32,146 bases of DNA from Myxococcales bacterium (GTDB taxonomy: Bacteria > Myxococcota_A > Polyangia > Polyangiales > Polyangiaceae): the NCBI GenBank assembly GCA_013297655.1, contig JAAFHV010000091.1, forward strand, positions 1-32,146. The letters are read 5' to 3'. A program made the position numbers and the translations under genes. The notes beneath the pieces were generated by a model. It was given only the letters and a program-made list of their open reading frames with translations, had not been told where the DNA came from and searched no databases. Of this stretch, positions 1 through 8,827 are shown piece by piece (position 1 is the first letter of the stretch; each line of letters opens with the position of its first letter).

Positions 1-1764
1 GTGCCTATCGTGGCCCTCGGCGGCACTGAGGGGCGCATGTTCCGCCCGATGGCGCTCACGGTCCTCTTCGCCCTCGGCTCTGCGTTCGTGCTCTCGATCA
101 CGCTCGTGCCCGCGCTCGCGTCCTGGGTGCTCGCGAAGGACGCCCACGACAAAGAGAGCCCCGTCCTCAAGCTCGCCGAGCGCCTCTACACGCCCGCCCT
201 CGCCGGCGCGATGCGTTTCCCGAAGGTGATGAGCGCGATCGCGATTGGCCTCTTCGCGACCTCGCTCGGGCTCGGCGCGGGGATGGGCAAAGAGTTTTTG
301 CCCAAGCTCGACGAGGGCACCTACGTGCTCGCGATGGTGCGTTTGCCGAGCGTATCGCTCGAACAATCCCTCGCCCAAACCCGCACTCTGGAGAAGACGC
401 TCCTCACGTTCCCGGAGGTCACGAGCGTGGTTTGTCGCACCGGCCGCGCCGAGATCGCGGTCGATCCGATGGGCATCAACATGACCGACGTGTACGTCAT
501 GCTGAAGCCACGCGAGCAATGGACCACTGCCCACGATCGTGAGGGCATGGTCGAGGCCTTCGACAAGAAGATCACACAAGAGGTACCCGGTGCCGGCTTC
601 GGATATTCGCAGCCGATCGAGATGAACACGAACGATCTCCTCGCCGGCATCGAGAGCGATCTCGCGATTCACCTCTATGGCCACGATCTCACGCTCCTCC
701 GCCAGAACGCCGATAAAATGGTGAGCGTGCTCCGTCAGATCCAAGGCGCGCGCGACGTGCGCGCCGAGCAGATCGCGGGCTTCAACGTGCTCACCGTCGA
801 CATCGATCGCCCCAGCGTCGCGCGTTACGGCCTCGACGCGCGGCAAGTGCTCGAGACCGTGTCGGCCCTCGGCGGCATGGAGGTGGGCCAGGTGGTCACC
901 GGCGGCCAGAAGTACCCGATACAGCTCCGGTTTGCGGAGAGCGCGCGAAAGAACGCGGAGTCCATCGCGGCGCTCCCGGTGCGCGCCCGTTCGAGCGGCG
1001 ACGGCTCCCCCACGCTCGTCCCGCTCGGGCAGCTCGCGAACGTCACCTGGGCGCCGGGGCCTTCGCAGGTGAGCCGCGAGAAGCTCCAGCGCCGCATCAC
1101 GATTCAGCTCAACGTCCGCGGCCGCGACGTGGGCACGTTCGTCGAAGAGGCCAAGACGAAGCTCGAGAAAGAGGTGAAGCTACCGCCGAGCTATTTCACC
1201 GAGTGGGCAGGGGAGTACGAGCGTTTCCAGAGCGCCACCGCGCAGCTCGCGGTCGTCGTGCCCATTACGCTCGCGCTCATTTTAGTGCTGCTCGTCGCCA
1301 CTTTTGGCGAGTTTCGCCCTGCGCTCGTGATCTTCTTGAACGTGCCGATGAGCATCTCGGGGGGCCTCTTCGCGCTCTTGATTCGCGGCGAGCCCTTCAG
1401 CATCTCGGCTGGGGTCGGGTTCATCGCGCTCTTCGGCGTCGCGGTCTTGAACGGGCTCGTGCTCGTCTCGAGCGTGGAGCACCTGCGTGAAGCGGGAGTG
1501 CCCTCGGTCGAGGCGGTCGCGAGGGGAGCGAAGAGCCGACTGCGCGCGGTGCTCACCACGGCGCTCGTGGCCAGTCTCGGGTTCTTACCAATGGCGCTCG
1601 CCACCGGAGCGGGAGCCGAAGTGCAGCGCCCCCTCGCGACGGTGGTCATCGGCGGGATTCTGTCGTCCACGTTGCTCACGTTGCTGGTGTTGCCCGCGGT
1701 TTATGGGGCGCTTTTGGCGCGAGACGAGCGGAAGAAGCTGGCCGTGGCCGCTGCGGCTCCCTGA
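1..1764 (+). CDS. Heavy-metal RND efflux pump, CusA/CzcA family (C-terminal part)
   Basis: The inner-membrane pump subunit of a tripartite heavy-metal exporter, driven by proton flow. The window opens inside the gene: 587 residues remain of a family usually about 1,000-1,050 long, so the GTG at base 1 is probably an internal Val codon rather than the start. Visible family marks are the MFRPMA segment after the first transmembrane block, the periplasmic LPKLDEGTYVLAM stretch, GINMTDVYVMLKP, the second porter half, and a closing block of hydrophobic helices (about residues 405-580). The TM4 proton-relay acidic residues and the partner membrane-fusion and outer-membrane genes lie outside the window, so the metal (Cu/Ag or Co/Zn/Cd) cannot be assigned. 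The next 278 bp hold no gene I can support. Confidence 0.93.
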   Translation: MPIVALGGTEGRMFRPMALTVLFALGSAFVLSITLVPALASWVLAKDAHDKESPVLKLAERLYTPALAGAMRFPKVMSAIAIGLFATSLGLGAGMGKEFLPKLDEGTYVLAMVRLPSVSLEQSLAQTRTLEKTLLTFPEVTSVVCRTGRAEIAVDPMGINMTDVYVMLKPREQWTTAHDREGMVEAFDKKITQEVPGAGFGYSQPIEMNTNDLLAGIESDLAIHLYGHDLTLLRQNADKMVSVLRQIQGARDVRAEQIAGFNVLTVDIDRPSVARYGLDARQVLETVSALGGMEVGQVVTGGQKYPIQLRFAESARKNAESIAALPVRARSSGDGSPTLVPLGQLANVTWAPGPSQVSREKLQRRITIQLNVRGRDVGTFVEEAKTKLEKEVKLPPSYFTEWAGEYERFQSATAQLAVVVPITLALILVLLVATFGEFRPALVIFLNVPMSISGGLFALLIRGEPFSISAGVGFIALFGVAVLNGLVLVSSVEHLREAGVPSVEAVARGAKSRLRAVLTTALVASLGFLPMALATGAGAEVQRPLATVVIGGILSSTLLTLLVLPAVYGALLARDERKKLAVAAAAP

Positions 1765-2042
1765 AGGCGTAAGCGAGCGGGGCAGCGGAGGGGCGCTCGC
1801 GGGAGAATGCGGATCGCGGCTTTTCGTGATTTGCCGGCTCGCCGGGACTGTGTGCCTTGTGAGGCGCATGAGACGCATGAGGCTCCTGCGCTGAGGTCAT
1901 TCCCCCTCGATTGCCCGGCCAGTGGCCTGTTGTGGCACAGCTTTCTTCCCTATCGGGCCACTCGCAACGACACCTCACTCGATTCACGATTCGAAAGGCA
2001 GATCGGCCTGGCGCGATAGCCTCGGCTCGCTACCGTTATCCA

Positions 2043-3089
2043 ATGACTTCCTTCCGAAATCCGGCCGCGCTGGCCGAGGTTCACTCTCTTCAATCCCATT
2101 TCGCGGCCGTGCTCACCCTCCTCCGCGCGAGCTCCCCCGCTCGCCTCGACGCCGCGCAGCGCCTCACGAGGGCCCTCCTCCTCGAAGAGCTCGAGCGCTA
2201 CGGGGCGGAGGGCGTCTTCCCGCAGAACCCGCGCTCCGGGTCGCCCATCCCCGTCTTCGTCGACGACGTCGGCACGCACTGCGCGGTCGGCCACCTCATG
2301 CGGGTCTCCGGGCAGGGCGCGCTCGCGCTCGAAATTCGCGATCGGACGAACTTCGCGATCGTCCCGTCCATCGCCGAGGATCCTCGGGTCATCGCGTGGC
2401 TCGAGGCTGCGGGGCTCACCGCAGAAGAGGCCGCGCTCATCCAGCCATCCTATTGTTCCGACTCGCCATCGACGTGCGTATGCGAGTCGTCGGGCGAGAG
2501 TCCCGGAACCGCGGCCGTCCTCATCACGACCACCCGCGAAGGGCGCGCCACGGTCGTGCAGATCCTTTGGAGCAAGCTCGACGGAATCGACGTCGGAACC
2601 GAAATCGAGCTCGCGGCGACCAGTCGTTCCTTTCAGACGGACGAGGACTTCATCGTGCGAGTGGCGCGCAACGACCAAGCCGGCGCGGACGCTCCCGCGT
2701 TCATCGCGCGCCAAACCCTTGCTGTCTTCACGGGCGACAGCATGATCCCATGCAGCACCCTCGGCGCCCGATCGCTCCCGCTCTCGAAGGCCGACGCCAT
2801 CTCCGCGTTGCGCTCCGCCGATCCGCAGGCGTGTCAAAACTACCTCGCATCGCTCGACCAGGGCTGGACCACGACCGCCGGGCAAAAAGATCCCAACTGC
2901 GGAGGACTGCGGGGCGGCACGTCCACTCCGGCCCCGAGCGCCACGGCGTCGGGCGACGATTGGGGCAACGACTCCGTTCCAGCCGCGGGCGGGTGCGATC
3001 TGGGCGGACTCGCCGCGTCGTCCCCCGCGAGCCTCGCGGTCTTGGCCTCCGTCGCCCTCGCGATCGCGGCCCGTCGCGCGCGCCGCTAA
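2043..3089 (+). CDS. Hypothetical protein with MYXO-CTERM-like C-terminus
   Basis: 348 residues of unknown function. The N-terminal half is helical and holds a conserved-looking block around FVDDVGTHCAVGHLM (about residues 75-90), a motif I associate with uncharacterised secreted proteins of Myxococcota and Bacteroidota. A Cys-rich patch follows (YCSDSPSTCVC, about 138-148), then a beta-rich domain and a Ser/Thr/Pro/Ala/Gly linker. The last 35 residues have Gly-Gly-Cys, a hydrophobic helix and a closing Arg cluster (RRARR), the plan of the MYXO-CTERM surface-sorting signal. Oddly, no N-terminal signal peptide is visible from this ATG or from the upstream in-frame ATG at 1911. The ATG at 2043 was chosen because the 44 residues before it look non-coding; no clear ribosome site precedes it. 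Confidence 0.75.
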   Translation: MTSFRNPAALAEVHSLQSHFAAVLTLLRASSPARLDAAQRLTRALLLEELERYGAEGVFPQNPRSGSPIPVFVDDVGTHCAVGHLMRVSGQGALALEIRDRTNFAIVPSIAEDPRVIAWLEAAGLTAEEAALIQPSYCSDSPSTCVCESSGESPGTAAVLITTTREGRATVVQILWSKLDGIDVGTEIELAATSRSFQTDEDFIVRVARNDQAGADAPAFIARQTLAVFTGDSMIPCSTLGARSLPLSKADAISALRSADPQACQNYLASLDQGWTTTAGQKDPNCGGLRGGTSTPAPSATASGDDWGNDSVPAAGGCDLGGLAASSPASLAVLASVALAIAARRARR

Positions 3090-3257
3090 CGCGACGGAGG
3101 CGGTGCCGTCAGGCGACGCGCGGGAATACGTGTGACCGGCGAGGAGTCATCGCGCCGAATGCGACTCCGTCACTCTCTGTTCACTCGTCGCCTGCGCGCG
3201 CCCCCAATTCAATAGCGCGCGCCGAACGTTGGAAACGCGATCGAGCGTCCGAGAGCG

Positions 3258-3656
3258 CTAAAGAGCTTTCGCCACGCACACGACCATACATGACGGGGTG
3301 ACGGGGTCGCCGGCGGTGCGAGGGGACTTGTGGCACTGAATGCGGTACGTCTCCGTGCATGCCTGGGCGCGATAGGCGCCGTCTACGACATACGACAATT
3401 CGATCTTTTCCAGCGGGCACCCCGTTCGAGTGGGCACCGCGAGCGCGGCCGCATGGTCGTCGCGAGTGCCTCCGCTGCAGTTGTCGGACGTGTACTCGAA
3501 TGGATTTCCGAAACCCTGGCGCGGTTCCTCTCGGTAGGCAACCGGCCCGTTGAGCTCGTTCTGCGTAACGGCAGTCACGTTTCCACATGCGGCGCCGAGA
3601 AGGACGAGCCCCGAAAGGAGCCCTAGTCTCAGGTAGCGATTAGGAGCTGGTTGCAT
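3258..3656 (-). CDS. Small Cys-containing lipoprotein, unknown function
   Basis: 132 residues. The start at 3656 gives a short positively charged N-terminus, a hydrophobic stretch and the lipobox LGAAC, so the mature protein should be lipidated on Cys and held in the membrane facing the periplasm or outer surface. A longer frame opens at 3743, but its extra 29 residues do not look like a signal peptide. The mature part has six further Cys (DNC, TGC, QAC, IQC, PSC, VVC), which suggests disulfides. I do not recognise the family. The gene is divergent from the lipoprotein at 4046. Confidence 0.7.
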   Translation of the reverse strand: MQPAPNRYLRLGLLSGLVLLGAACGNVTAVTQNELNGPVAYREEPRQGFGNPFEYTSDNCSGGTRDDHAAALAVPTRTGCPLEKIELSYVVDGAYRAQACTETYRIQCHKSPRTAGDPVTPSCMVVCVAKAL

Positions 3657-4045
3657 CTGTCCGTGGTGGGCGTGTCCGCATCGCAGCGCAGCGGAGATCG
3701 TCGGATGGTGGACGTGAAGCGCCGATAGGTTGCCTCCGCGCACCGCGGAGAGTCACTCTACCCCTCGACCAGGTACGAGTATAGGTACGGGGCTCCTTCA
3801 TGTGAAAGCGCTGCCCGCCGGTAGATAGGGAGATTTCGAAGCCTCCGCCCGCGCAGGAGCAGGGCGCCTCTACGGCGAGCGCGCCAGGTGGTGCCGAAGA
3901 ACCACCGAGTGGCGCCGGCTCGCGAATGGCGGCTGCTGAAGTGCGCCACGGGCGTTTCGGGGCGGTGCGTCCTCTTCCTCCACCAACCGAACGTCTCGAC
4001 CAACACGAGGGAATATTCTGCTCCGGTGAGGCATCATGGCGCTGC
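3657..4045. other. Intergenic region between divergent lipoprotein genes
   Basis: 389 bp that should carry the promoters of both flanking lipoprotein genes. I found no convincing -35/-10 pair, RNA gene or repeat. The open frames crossing it read as Arg/Pro-rich non-coding translations. Confidence 0.5.
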
Positions 4046-4597
4046 ATGAGAGCCTGCTTCGTCTTCGCTTCCCTCGCGCTCTGTTCTCTCGTCGCCTGCG
4101 CCGCGCCCGCGCTCGCGCCCGCGCCGTCGCCGCCGTCCCCGAGCGCCGCGGTCCCCGTCGCGACCTCCGAGGCCGGCGCGAGGGCCCTCGTGGACCTCTC
4201 CGCTCGCCTCCAAGGTGCGTGGGTCGCGAAGCTGCCGAGTGGCAAAGAAGTGCACCAGTCGTTTCGCGCCATCTCGAGCAACAGCGCGCTCGTCGAGTCG
4301 TACCGTAGTGGCCAATCCGAGACGATGAGCGTCTACCACGCCGACGGCGCGTCGTTGGTGCTCACCCACTACTGCGCCCAGGGCAACCAGCCCCGCCTGC
4401 GGCTCGGCCCCGTCACCGACGGTGTCCTCGTGTTTCGTTTCGTCGACGTGACGAACCTGCAGCCCGAAAAGTCCTATCTGGTCGAGAAACGGCTCCAATT
4501 CGTGGGCGACGGTCTCGAGCAGACCGAGATATACCGCGATCCCGCGGGCGCCACCGATACGACGGTGTTTCACTTCAAGCGAGAGAACGCTTCGTAG
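4046..4597 (+). CDS. Putative lipoprotein, unknown function
   Basis: 183 residues. The ATG at 4046 starts MRACFVFASLALCSLVAC, a lipoprotein signal with lipobox LVAC. The longer frame from 3926 places this signal internally and is rejected. A Pro/Ala/Ser linker (about residues 20-45) leads to a compact beta-rich domain that opens with a Leu-x-Gly-x-Trp motif (about 55-60), typical of small lipocalin-like or DUF1579-like folds that measure or bind something in the envelope; this assignment is tentative. The protein ends in alternating strands (TTVFHFKRENAS). The gene converges on the short uvrA, with a repeat-rich gap between them. Confidence 0.75.
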   Translation: MRACFVFASLALCSLVACAAPALAPAPSPPSPSAAVPVATSEAGARALVDLSARLQGAWVAKLPSGKEVHQSFRAISSNSALVESYRSGQSETMSVYHADGASLVLTHYCAQGNQPRLRLGPVTDGVLVFRFVDVTNLQPEKSYLVEKRLQFVGDGLEQTEIYRDPAGATDTTVFHFKRENAS

Positions 4598-4632
4598 CCT
4601 CAGCCGCTGTGCTCCGAATGGTCTCACCGTTT

Positions 4633-4757
4633 GCGCCTTTCCGCTCTGCGCTCTACGCCGAGCGCTCTACGCCCTAAACCCTACGCCCTGGGCTCTCCGC
4701 TTTCCGCCCTGCGCTTTCCGCCCTCCGCCCTCCGCTCAGCTCCCTCCGCCCTGCACC
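4633..4757. repeat. Pyrimidine-rich degenerate tandem repeat
   Basis: About 125 bp of irregular 6-9 bp units of the type GCTTTCC, GCCCTCC and GCCCTAC. It lies just after the lipoprotein gene that ends at 4597. The 12-mer CCGCTTTCCGCC (4697-4708) is the exact reverse complement of GGCGGAAAGCGG at 4893-4904 in the purine-rich array, so the two arrays form a large imperfect inverted repeat. Confidence 0.8.
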
Positions 4758-4876
4758 TTGGCGTGGTTCGCAATAGGCCACTTCGGGAGGAGCAAGCACT
4801 ATGGTTTCGAGCGCTTCGCGCAGTCCAAGGGACGGCGGCGTGAGACTCTGTCGAGTAGGGAGCGAAGAGCGGGGGG

Positions 4877-4980
4877 GAAGCGGAAAGCGGAAGGCGGAAA
4901 GCGGAAAGCGGAAGCGGAAAGCGGAAAGCGAAAAGCGAAAAGCGAAAAGCGAAAAGCGAAAAGCGAAAAGCGAAAAGCGG
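4877..4980. repeat. Purine-rich tandem repeat with seven GCGAAAA units
   Basis: About 100 bp. Mixed GCGGAAA units give way to seven perfect copies of the heptamer GCGAAAA (4928-4976). The unit length is not a multiple of three, and the frames across it are low-complexity Lys/Arg/Glu/Ala, so it is not coding. The pure run looks young and likely to vary in copy number. With the array at 4633-4757 it fills the gap between two convergent genes. Confidence 0.85.
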
Positions 4981-4998
4981 CAGGGCGCAGCGCGAAGA

Positions 4999-5032
4999 GG
5001 CCTCGCGGTACCTTTGAAGGCGCCGCGAGGCC
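4999..5032 (-). terminator. Hairpin after the short uvrA gene
   Basis: A perfect 10 bp stem (GGCCTCGCGG at 4999-5008 with CCGCGAGGCC at 5023-5032). Its loop holds a second stem, CCTT with AAGG, giving one long hairpin with a 2 nt mismatch. It lies 24 bp past the uvrA stop. On the minus strand it runs into the T-containing repeat array, so it may end transcription. Confidence 0.6.
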
Positions 5033-5055
5033 GAATCGGGGAAGGGGATCTTGCG

Positions 5056-7446
5056 CTACTTCGTGCGGCGCTTGCCGGTGCCCACGTACGCCGCGAGGTG
5101 CTTCCCCGTCAGCGTCTTGGCTTCCGCGACCAAATCCGCGGGCACACCCTCGAAGACGACACGGCCTCCGTCGTGGCCGGCGCCGGGGCCTAGGTCGATG
5201 ATCCAATCCGCGTGCGCCATCACCGCTTGATGATGCTCGATCACAATGACCGATTTGCCCGCGTCGACGAGCTGATCCAAGAGGCCGAGCAGCTTCGCGA
5301 GGTCGGCGAGGTGAAGGCCCGTCGTCGGCTCGTCGAGCACCAGAATGCCACCTTCGGCTCCCATTTCGGTCGCGAGCTTCAGGCGCTGACGCTCGCCCCC
5401 GGAGAGAGTCGTGAGCGGCTGGCCGAGGCGCACGTAGCCGAGCCCCACGTCCACCATTCGCTGCAAAATCGCCTGCGCCGCAGGGGTACGCGCTTTGCCC
5501 TTTCCAAAGAACACCAGCGCCTCCGCGGCCGGCAAATCGAGCACCTGCGCGATGTCGAGCTTCTCCAGCTTGTACTCCAGCACCGACGCCTGAAACCGCT
5601 TGCCCTCGCAGTCCTCGCACACGCTCGTCACGCCCGCCATCATCGCGAGATCGGTGTAGATCACACCGGCCCCATTGCACGTCGGGCACGCGCCCTCCGA
5701 GTTCGCGCTGAAGAGGGCAGGTTTTGCCCCCGTCTCCTTCGCGAACGTTTTGCGAATGGGCTCGAGCAGCCCGCTGTACGTGGCCGGGTTGCTCCGCCGC
5801 GAGCCACGAATCGGCGCCTGATCGACCGAGACCACGCCCTCGCGCTTCGTGATCGAGCCGTGCACGAGCGAGCTCTTCCCCGAGCCGGCGACACCCGTGA
5901 CGACCACGAGCACGCCGAGCGGCACGTCGACATCCACCTTCTTCAGGTTGTGCGCGGTCGCGCCACGGATCTTCAATGTGCCCTTCGCTTTGCGCACGAC
6001 GGGCTTCAGTGAGGCTCTATCGGCGAGGTGACGGCCCGTCAGCGTACCGCTCGCGCGAAGCCCCTCGACCGTTCCCTCGAACACCACCTCGCCACCCGCG
6101 GTTCCGGCTCCCGGCCCCAAGTCCACCACGTGATCGGCGATCGCGATCGTCTCCGGTTTGTGCTCCACCACGAGGATCGTATTTCCCTTGTCGCGAAGCC
6201 GAATCAGGAGCTCGTTCATCCGCTGAATGTCGTGGGGATGCAGCCCCGCCGTCGGCTCGTCGAACACGTACGTCACGTCGGTGAGGGAAGAGCCCAAATG
6301 GCGAATCATCTTCGTGCGCTGCGCCTCGCCACCGGAGAGGGTGCCCGCGGGCCTGTCGAGGCTCAAGTAGCCGAGCCCGATCTCGACGAACGAATCGAGG
6401 GTATCGCGCAGGGTGGAGAGCAGCGGGGCGACGGTGGGCTCGTCGAGCTCCCGCACCCAAGCGGCGAGATCGCTTATTTGCATCTTGCAAGCATCGGCGA
6501 TGTTGATCTTCTTGATCTTGGAGCCACGCGCCGGCGCGTTCAGGCGTGTTCCTTCGCACTCGGGGCACGCGCTGAACGTGACGGCGCGCTCCACGAAGGC
6601 GCGAATGTGGGGCTGCATCGCGTCGACGTCTTTGCCGAGGTAGGACTTTTGAATCCGCGGGATGAGCCCCTCGTACGTCACGTTGATGCCCTTCACCTTC
6701 ACCTTCGTGGGCTCTTTGTGGAGGAGATCGTGGAGCTCTTTTTTTGTGAACTTGCGAATCGGCTTTCCCGCGTCGAAGAACCCACACTCCTCGAAGATGC
6801 GCCCGTACCAGCCCTCCGTCGAAAACCCGGGGATGGTGAGCGCGCCGTCGCGCAGTGATTTGCTGTCGTCGTAGAGCTGGGTGAGGTCGAAGTCGGTGAC
6901 GTTGCCCATGCCTTCGCAGCGCGGGCACATGCCCCCTTGAATCGTGAACGAGCGCTTCTCGGTCTTGCCCTCGCCCTTGTCGATCGAGATCGCGCCCGCA
7001 CCACGGACCGAAGGCACGTTGAACGAGAAGGCCTTCGGTGAGCCGACATAAGGCTTTCCGAGACGACTCCAGAGAACACGGAGGAGGGCGTTGGCGTCGG
7101 TCGCGGTGCCGACGGTAGAGCGCGAGCTCGCCCCCATCCGCTCTTGGTCGACCAGGATCGCGGTCGTCAGCCCCTCGAGCACCTCCACGTCGGGGCGCGC
7201 GAGGGTGGGCATCAAGCCTTGCAGGAACGCGCTGTACGTCTCGTTGATCATGCGCTGCGACTCGGCCGCGATCGTGCCGAAAACGAGCGACGATTTGCCC
7301 GATCCCGAGACACCGGTGAACACCGTCAAGCGCCGCTTCGGGATCTCGATGCTCACGTCCTTCAGGTTGTTCTCGCGGGCGCCTTTCACACGGATGAGGT
7401 CGTGGCGGTCGGCGGCGGGCGTGCTGGAGGCGTGAGTCTTCGTCAT
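5056..7446 (-). CDS. uvrA: Short UvrA paralogue (UvrA2/DrrC-like ABC ATPase)
   Basis: 796 residues with the doubled ABC ATPase plan of UvrA, the DNA-damage recognition ATPase of nucleotide excision repair. Walker A motifs are GVSGSGKSS (45-53) and GVAGSGKSS (about 518-526). Two LSGGE signatures, two DEPT Walker B regions and paired CxxC zinc modules (CPRC and CPEC in the first half, CPTC and CEDC in the second) are visible. Canonical UvrA is about 940 residues. The missing length falls soon after the first Walker A region, where the UvrB-binding domain would sit, so this belongs to the short class linked to drug resistance or alternative repair rather than the housekeeping enzyme. The ATG at 7446 has GGAG about 10 nt upstream. 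The gene is divergent from the FMN reductase. Confidence 0.93.
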   Translation of the reverse strand: MTKTHASSTPAADRHDLIRVKGARENNLKDVSIEIPKRRLTVFTGVSGSGKSSLVFGTIAAESQRMINETYSAFLQGLMPTLARPDVEVLEGLTTAILVDQERMGASSRSTVGTATDANALLRVLWSRLGKPYVGSPKAFSFNVPSVRGAGAISIDKGEGKTEKRSFTIQGGMCPRCEGMGNVTDFDLTQLYDDSKSLRDGALTIPGFSTEGWYGRIFEECGFFDAGKPIRKFTKKELHDLLHKEPTKVKVKGINVTYEGLIPRIQKSYLGKDVDAMQPHIRAFVERAVTFSACPECEGTRLNAPARGSKIKKINIADACKMQISDLAAWVRELDEPTVAPLLSTLRDTLDSFVEIGLGYLSLDRPAGTLSGGEAQRTKMIRHLGSSLTDVTYVFDEPTAGLHPHDIQRMNELLIRLRDKGNTILVVEHKPETIAIADHVVDLGPGAGTAGGEVVFEGTVEGLRASGTLTGRHLADRASLKPVVRKAKGTLKIRGATAHNLKKVDVDVPLGVLVVVTGVAGSGKSSLVHGSITKREGVVSVDQAPIRGSRRSNPATYSGLLEPIRKTFAKETGAKPALFSANSEGACPTCNGAGVIYTDLAMMAGVTSVCEDCEGKRFQASVLEYKLEKLDIAQVLDLPAAEALVFFGKGKARTPAAQAILQRMVDVGLGYVRLGQPLTTLSGGERQRLKLATEMGAEGGILVLDEPTTGLHLADLAKLLGLLDQLVDAGKSVIVIEHHQAVMAHADWIIDLGPGAGHDGGRVVFEGVPADLVAEAKTLTGKHLAAYVGTGKRRTK

Positions 7447-7653
7447 GCGTAGGAGCTCCGGGGAAGAAGGGGGCCAGGCATCCTAGAGAGGTCGCGTCGG
7501 CCTGGCGAGCGCGTAGAGCGGTGTCGGAGCTGGAGCTGCCGTGGCTCGCGAGGCGAGGGGAGGCAGTGGCGGAAGAGCGAAGGCGGGGGGCGGTTGGCGC
7601 GCGCGCGAAAAAACGCGTTGGGGCGCGGCGGCAGACGGACGACAATGCCCTCC

Positions 7654-8220
7654 ATGAGCAAAGCCCATCGTGTCGTGGTCCTCGTCGGCAGCCTCCGCAA
7701 AGAGTCGATCAACCGGAAGGTCGCGCTCGCCATCGCGGCGCTCGCTCCGCCGAGCCTCTCGTTCGAGATCGTGGAGATTCGTGATTTGCCCCACTACGAC
7801 GACGACATCGACGGCCCGGACAAGGCCCCCGAGAGCTACAAGGCCTTTCGCGAGAAGCTGCTCGGCGCCGACGCGTTCCTTTTTGTGACTCCCGAGTACA
7901 ATCGAGGAGTGCCCGGTCCGCTCAAGAACGCGATCGACGTGGGCTCGCGGCCCTACGGACGAAGCGGGTTCTCACGAAAGGCGGGCGCGGTCGTCACCTG
8001 CTCGCCGGGCGCGGTCGGTGGGTTCGGCGCGAACCACCAGCTCCGCCAAAGCATGGTCTTCCTCGACGTCGCGATGATGGCGCAACCGGAGGCCTACTTC
8101 GGTAACGCAAAGAGCTTCTTCGACGATCAAGGCAAGCCGAGCGAGTCGTTCAAGCCGGTACTGAAGACCTTCGTCGACGCCTTCGCGCAGTGGGTCGCCT
8201 CGCACGCCAAGATGGAGTGA
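7654..8220 (+). CDS. NAD(P)H-dependent FMN reductase family protein
   Basis: 188 residues of the flavodoxin-like NADPH-dependent FMN reductase (azoreductase/quinone reductase) family. These soluble cytoplasmic enzymes use NAD(P)H to reduce flavin, quinones or azo and chromate compounds. The family marks are GSLRKESINRKVA near the N-terminus (FMN phosphate binding), TPEYNRGVPGPLKNAIDVGS in the middle, and CSPGAVGGFGANHQLR after it. The length is normal. Two near ATGs are possible (7645 and 7654); MSKAHRVVVLVGS from 7654 puts the first strand at the usual place, and neither start has a strong ribosome site. The physiological substrate cannot be told from sequence. It converges on the SRPBCC gene across a long hairpin. 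Confidence 0.92.
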   Translation: MSKAHRVVVLVGSLRKESINRKVALAIAALAPPSLSFEIVEIRDLPHYDDDIDGPDKAPESYKAFREKLLGADAFLFVTPEYNRGVPGPLKNAIDVGSRPYGRSGFSRKAGAVVTCSPGAVGGFGANHQLRQSMVFLDVAMMAQPEAYFGNAKSFFDDQGKPSESFKPVLKTFVDAFAQWVASHAKME

Positions 8221-8271
8221 GCGGGCACGCTGTTGCTCTTCGGGGGGAGCGCGGGCGAACGAAACGAAGGA

Positions 8272-8313
8272 GAAAGCACGGGATCCCCGGGCCCTGGGGC
8301 TCCCGCGTGCTTC
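8272..8313. terminator. Long imperfect hairpin between convergent genes
   Basis: A GC-rich inverted repeat pairs GAAAGCACGGGATCCCC with GGGGCTCCCGCGTGCTTC around a short loop, with one-base bulges. It fills most of the 100 bp between the FMN reductase stop and the SRPBCC stop, so it could end transcription from both sides. Confidence 0.6.
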
Positions 8314-8320
8314 GTTCGGC

Positions 8321-8827
8321 TCAGGCGAGCGCGGCGACCAGGTCGTCGAGCTGGTTCATCGTCTCGCGCATACCCGATTCCATTCCTGCCGCGATCGCCG
8401 CGGCGCGCGCCTCGGCCGACGGGTACACCTCGGTCGAGACGAGATGCGTCTTGTCGCCGCGATCGTGGAACGCGATCGTGACGAGCACCTCTGCCCCCGG
8501 GATCTGCTCGAAGACCTGCGTGTAAACGAGCCGCGTGTGGGGCTCGACCTCCTTGTAGACACCGGAGAAGGCGATGAGGCTCGCGTCAGGCAGTTGGAGC
8601 ACGTAGCGGTACTTTCCGCCCACCGTGACGTCGGCGCTGCACTCTGCCACCGAGACGCCGCGCGACTTCGGCGCCCACCACTTCTTGACGATCTCGGCGT
8701 TCGTCCACGCCTCGAACACGAGGCGCGGCACCGCGCGAAACGTGCGCTCGATCACGAGGGTGCGGTCGTCGTCGAGGACCATCGTGGTGGCGTCTTTGAG
8801 CGGGTCATTTCTTTTGCTTCCGTCCAT
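8321..8827 (-). CDS. SRPBCC / AHSA1-like (START-fold) protein
   Basis: 168 residues of the SRPBCC superfamily, group of activator-of-Hsp90-ATPase homologues. These are soluble helix-grip proteins with a hydrophobic ligand cavity; their ligands are mostly unknown. Typical marks are LVIERTFRAVPRLVFEAWTN, then KKWWAPK, GGKYRY, FSGVYKEVEP, a VTIAF strand, and a long C-terminal helix with GMESGMRETMNQLDDL. Its first 23 bp overlap the end of the ArsR gene upstream, so the two are probably translated together. The pair ArsR plus SRPBCC protein is a very common two-gene unit in bacteria. Confidence 0.93.
   Translation of the reverse strand: MDGSKRNDPLKDATTMVLDDDRTLVIERTFRAVPRLVFEAWTNAEIVKKWWAPKSRGVSVAECSADVTVGGKYRYVLQLPDASLIAFSGVYKEVEPHTRLVYTQVFEQIPGAEVLVTIAFHDRGDKTHLVSTEVYPSAEARAAAIAAGMESGMRETMNQLDDLVAALA

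Noticed and set aside
4928-4976. GCGAAAA array as a CRISPR
   Set aside because: The units are 7 bp and directly tandem, with no spacers.
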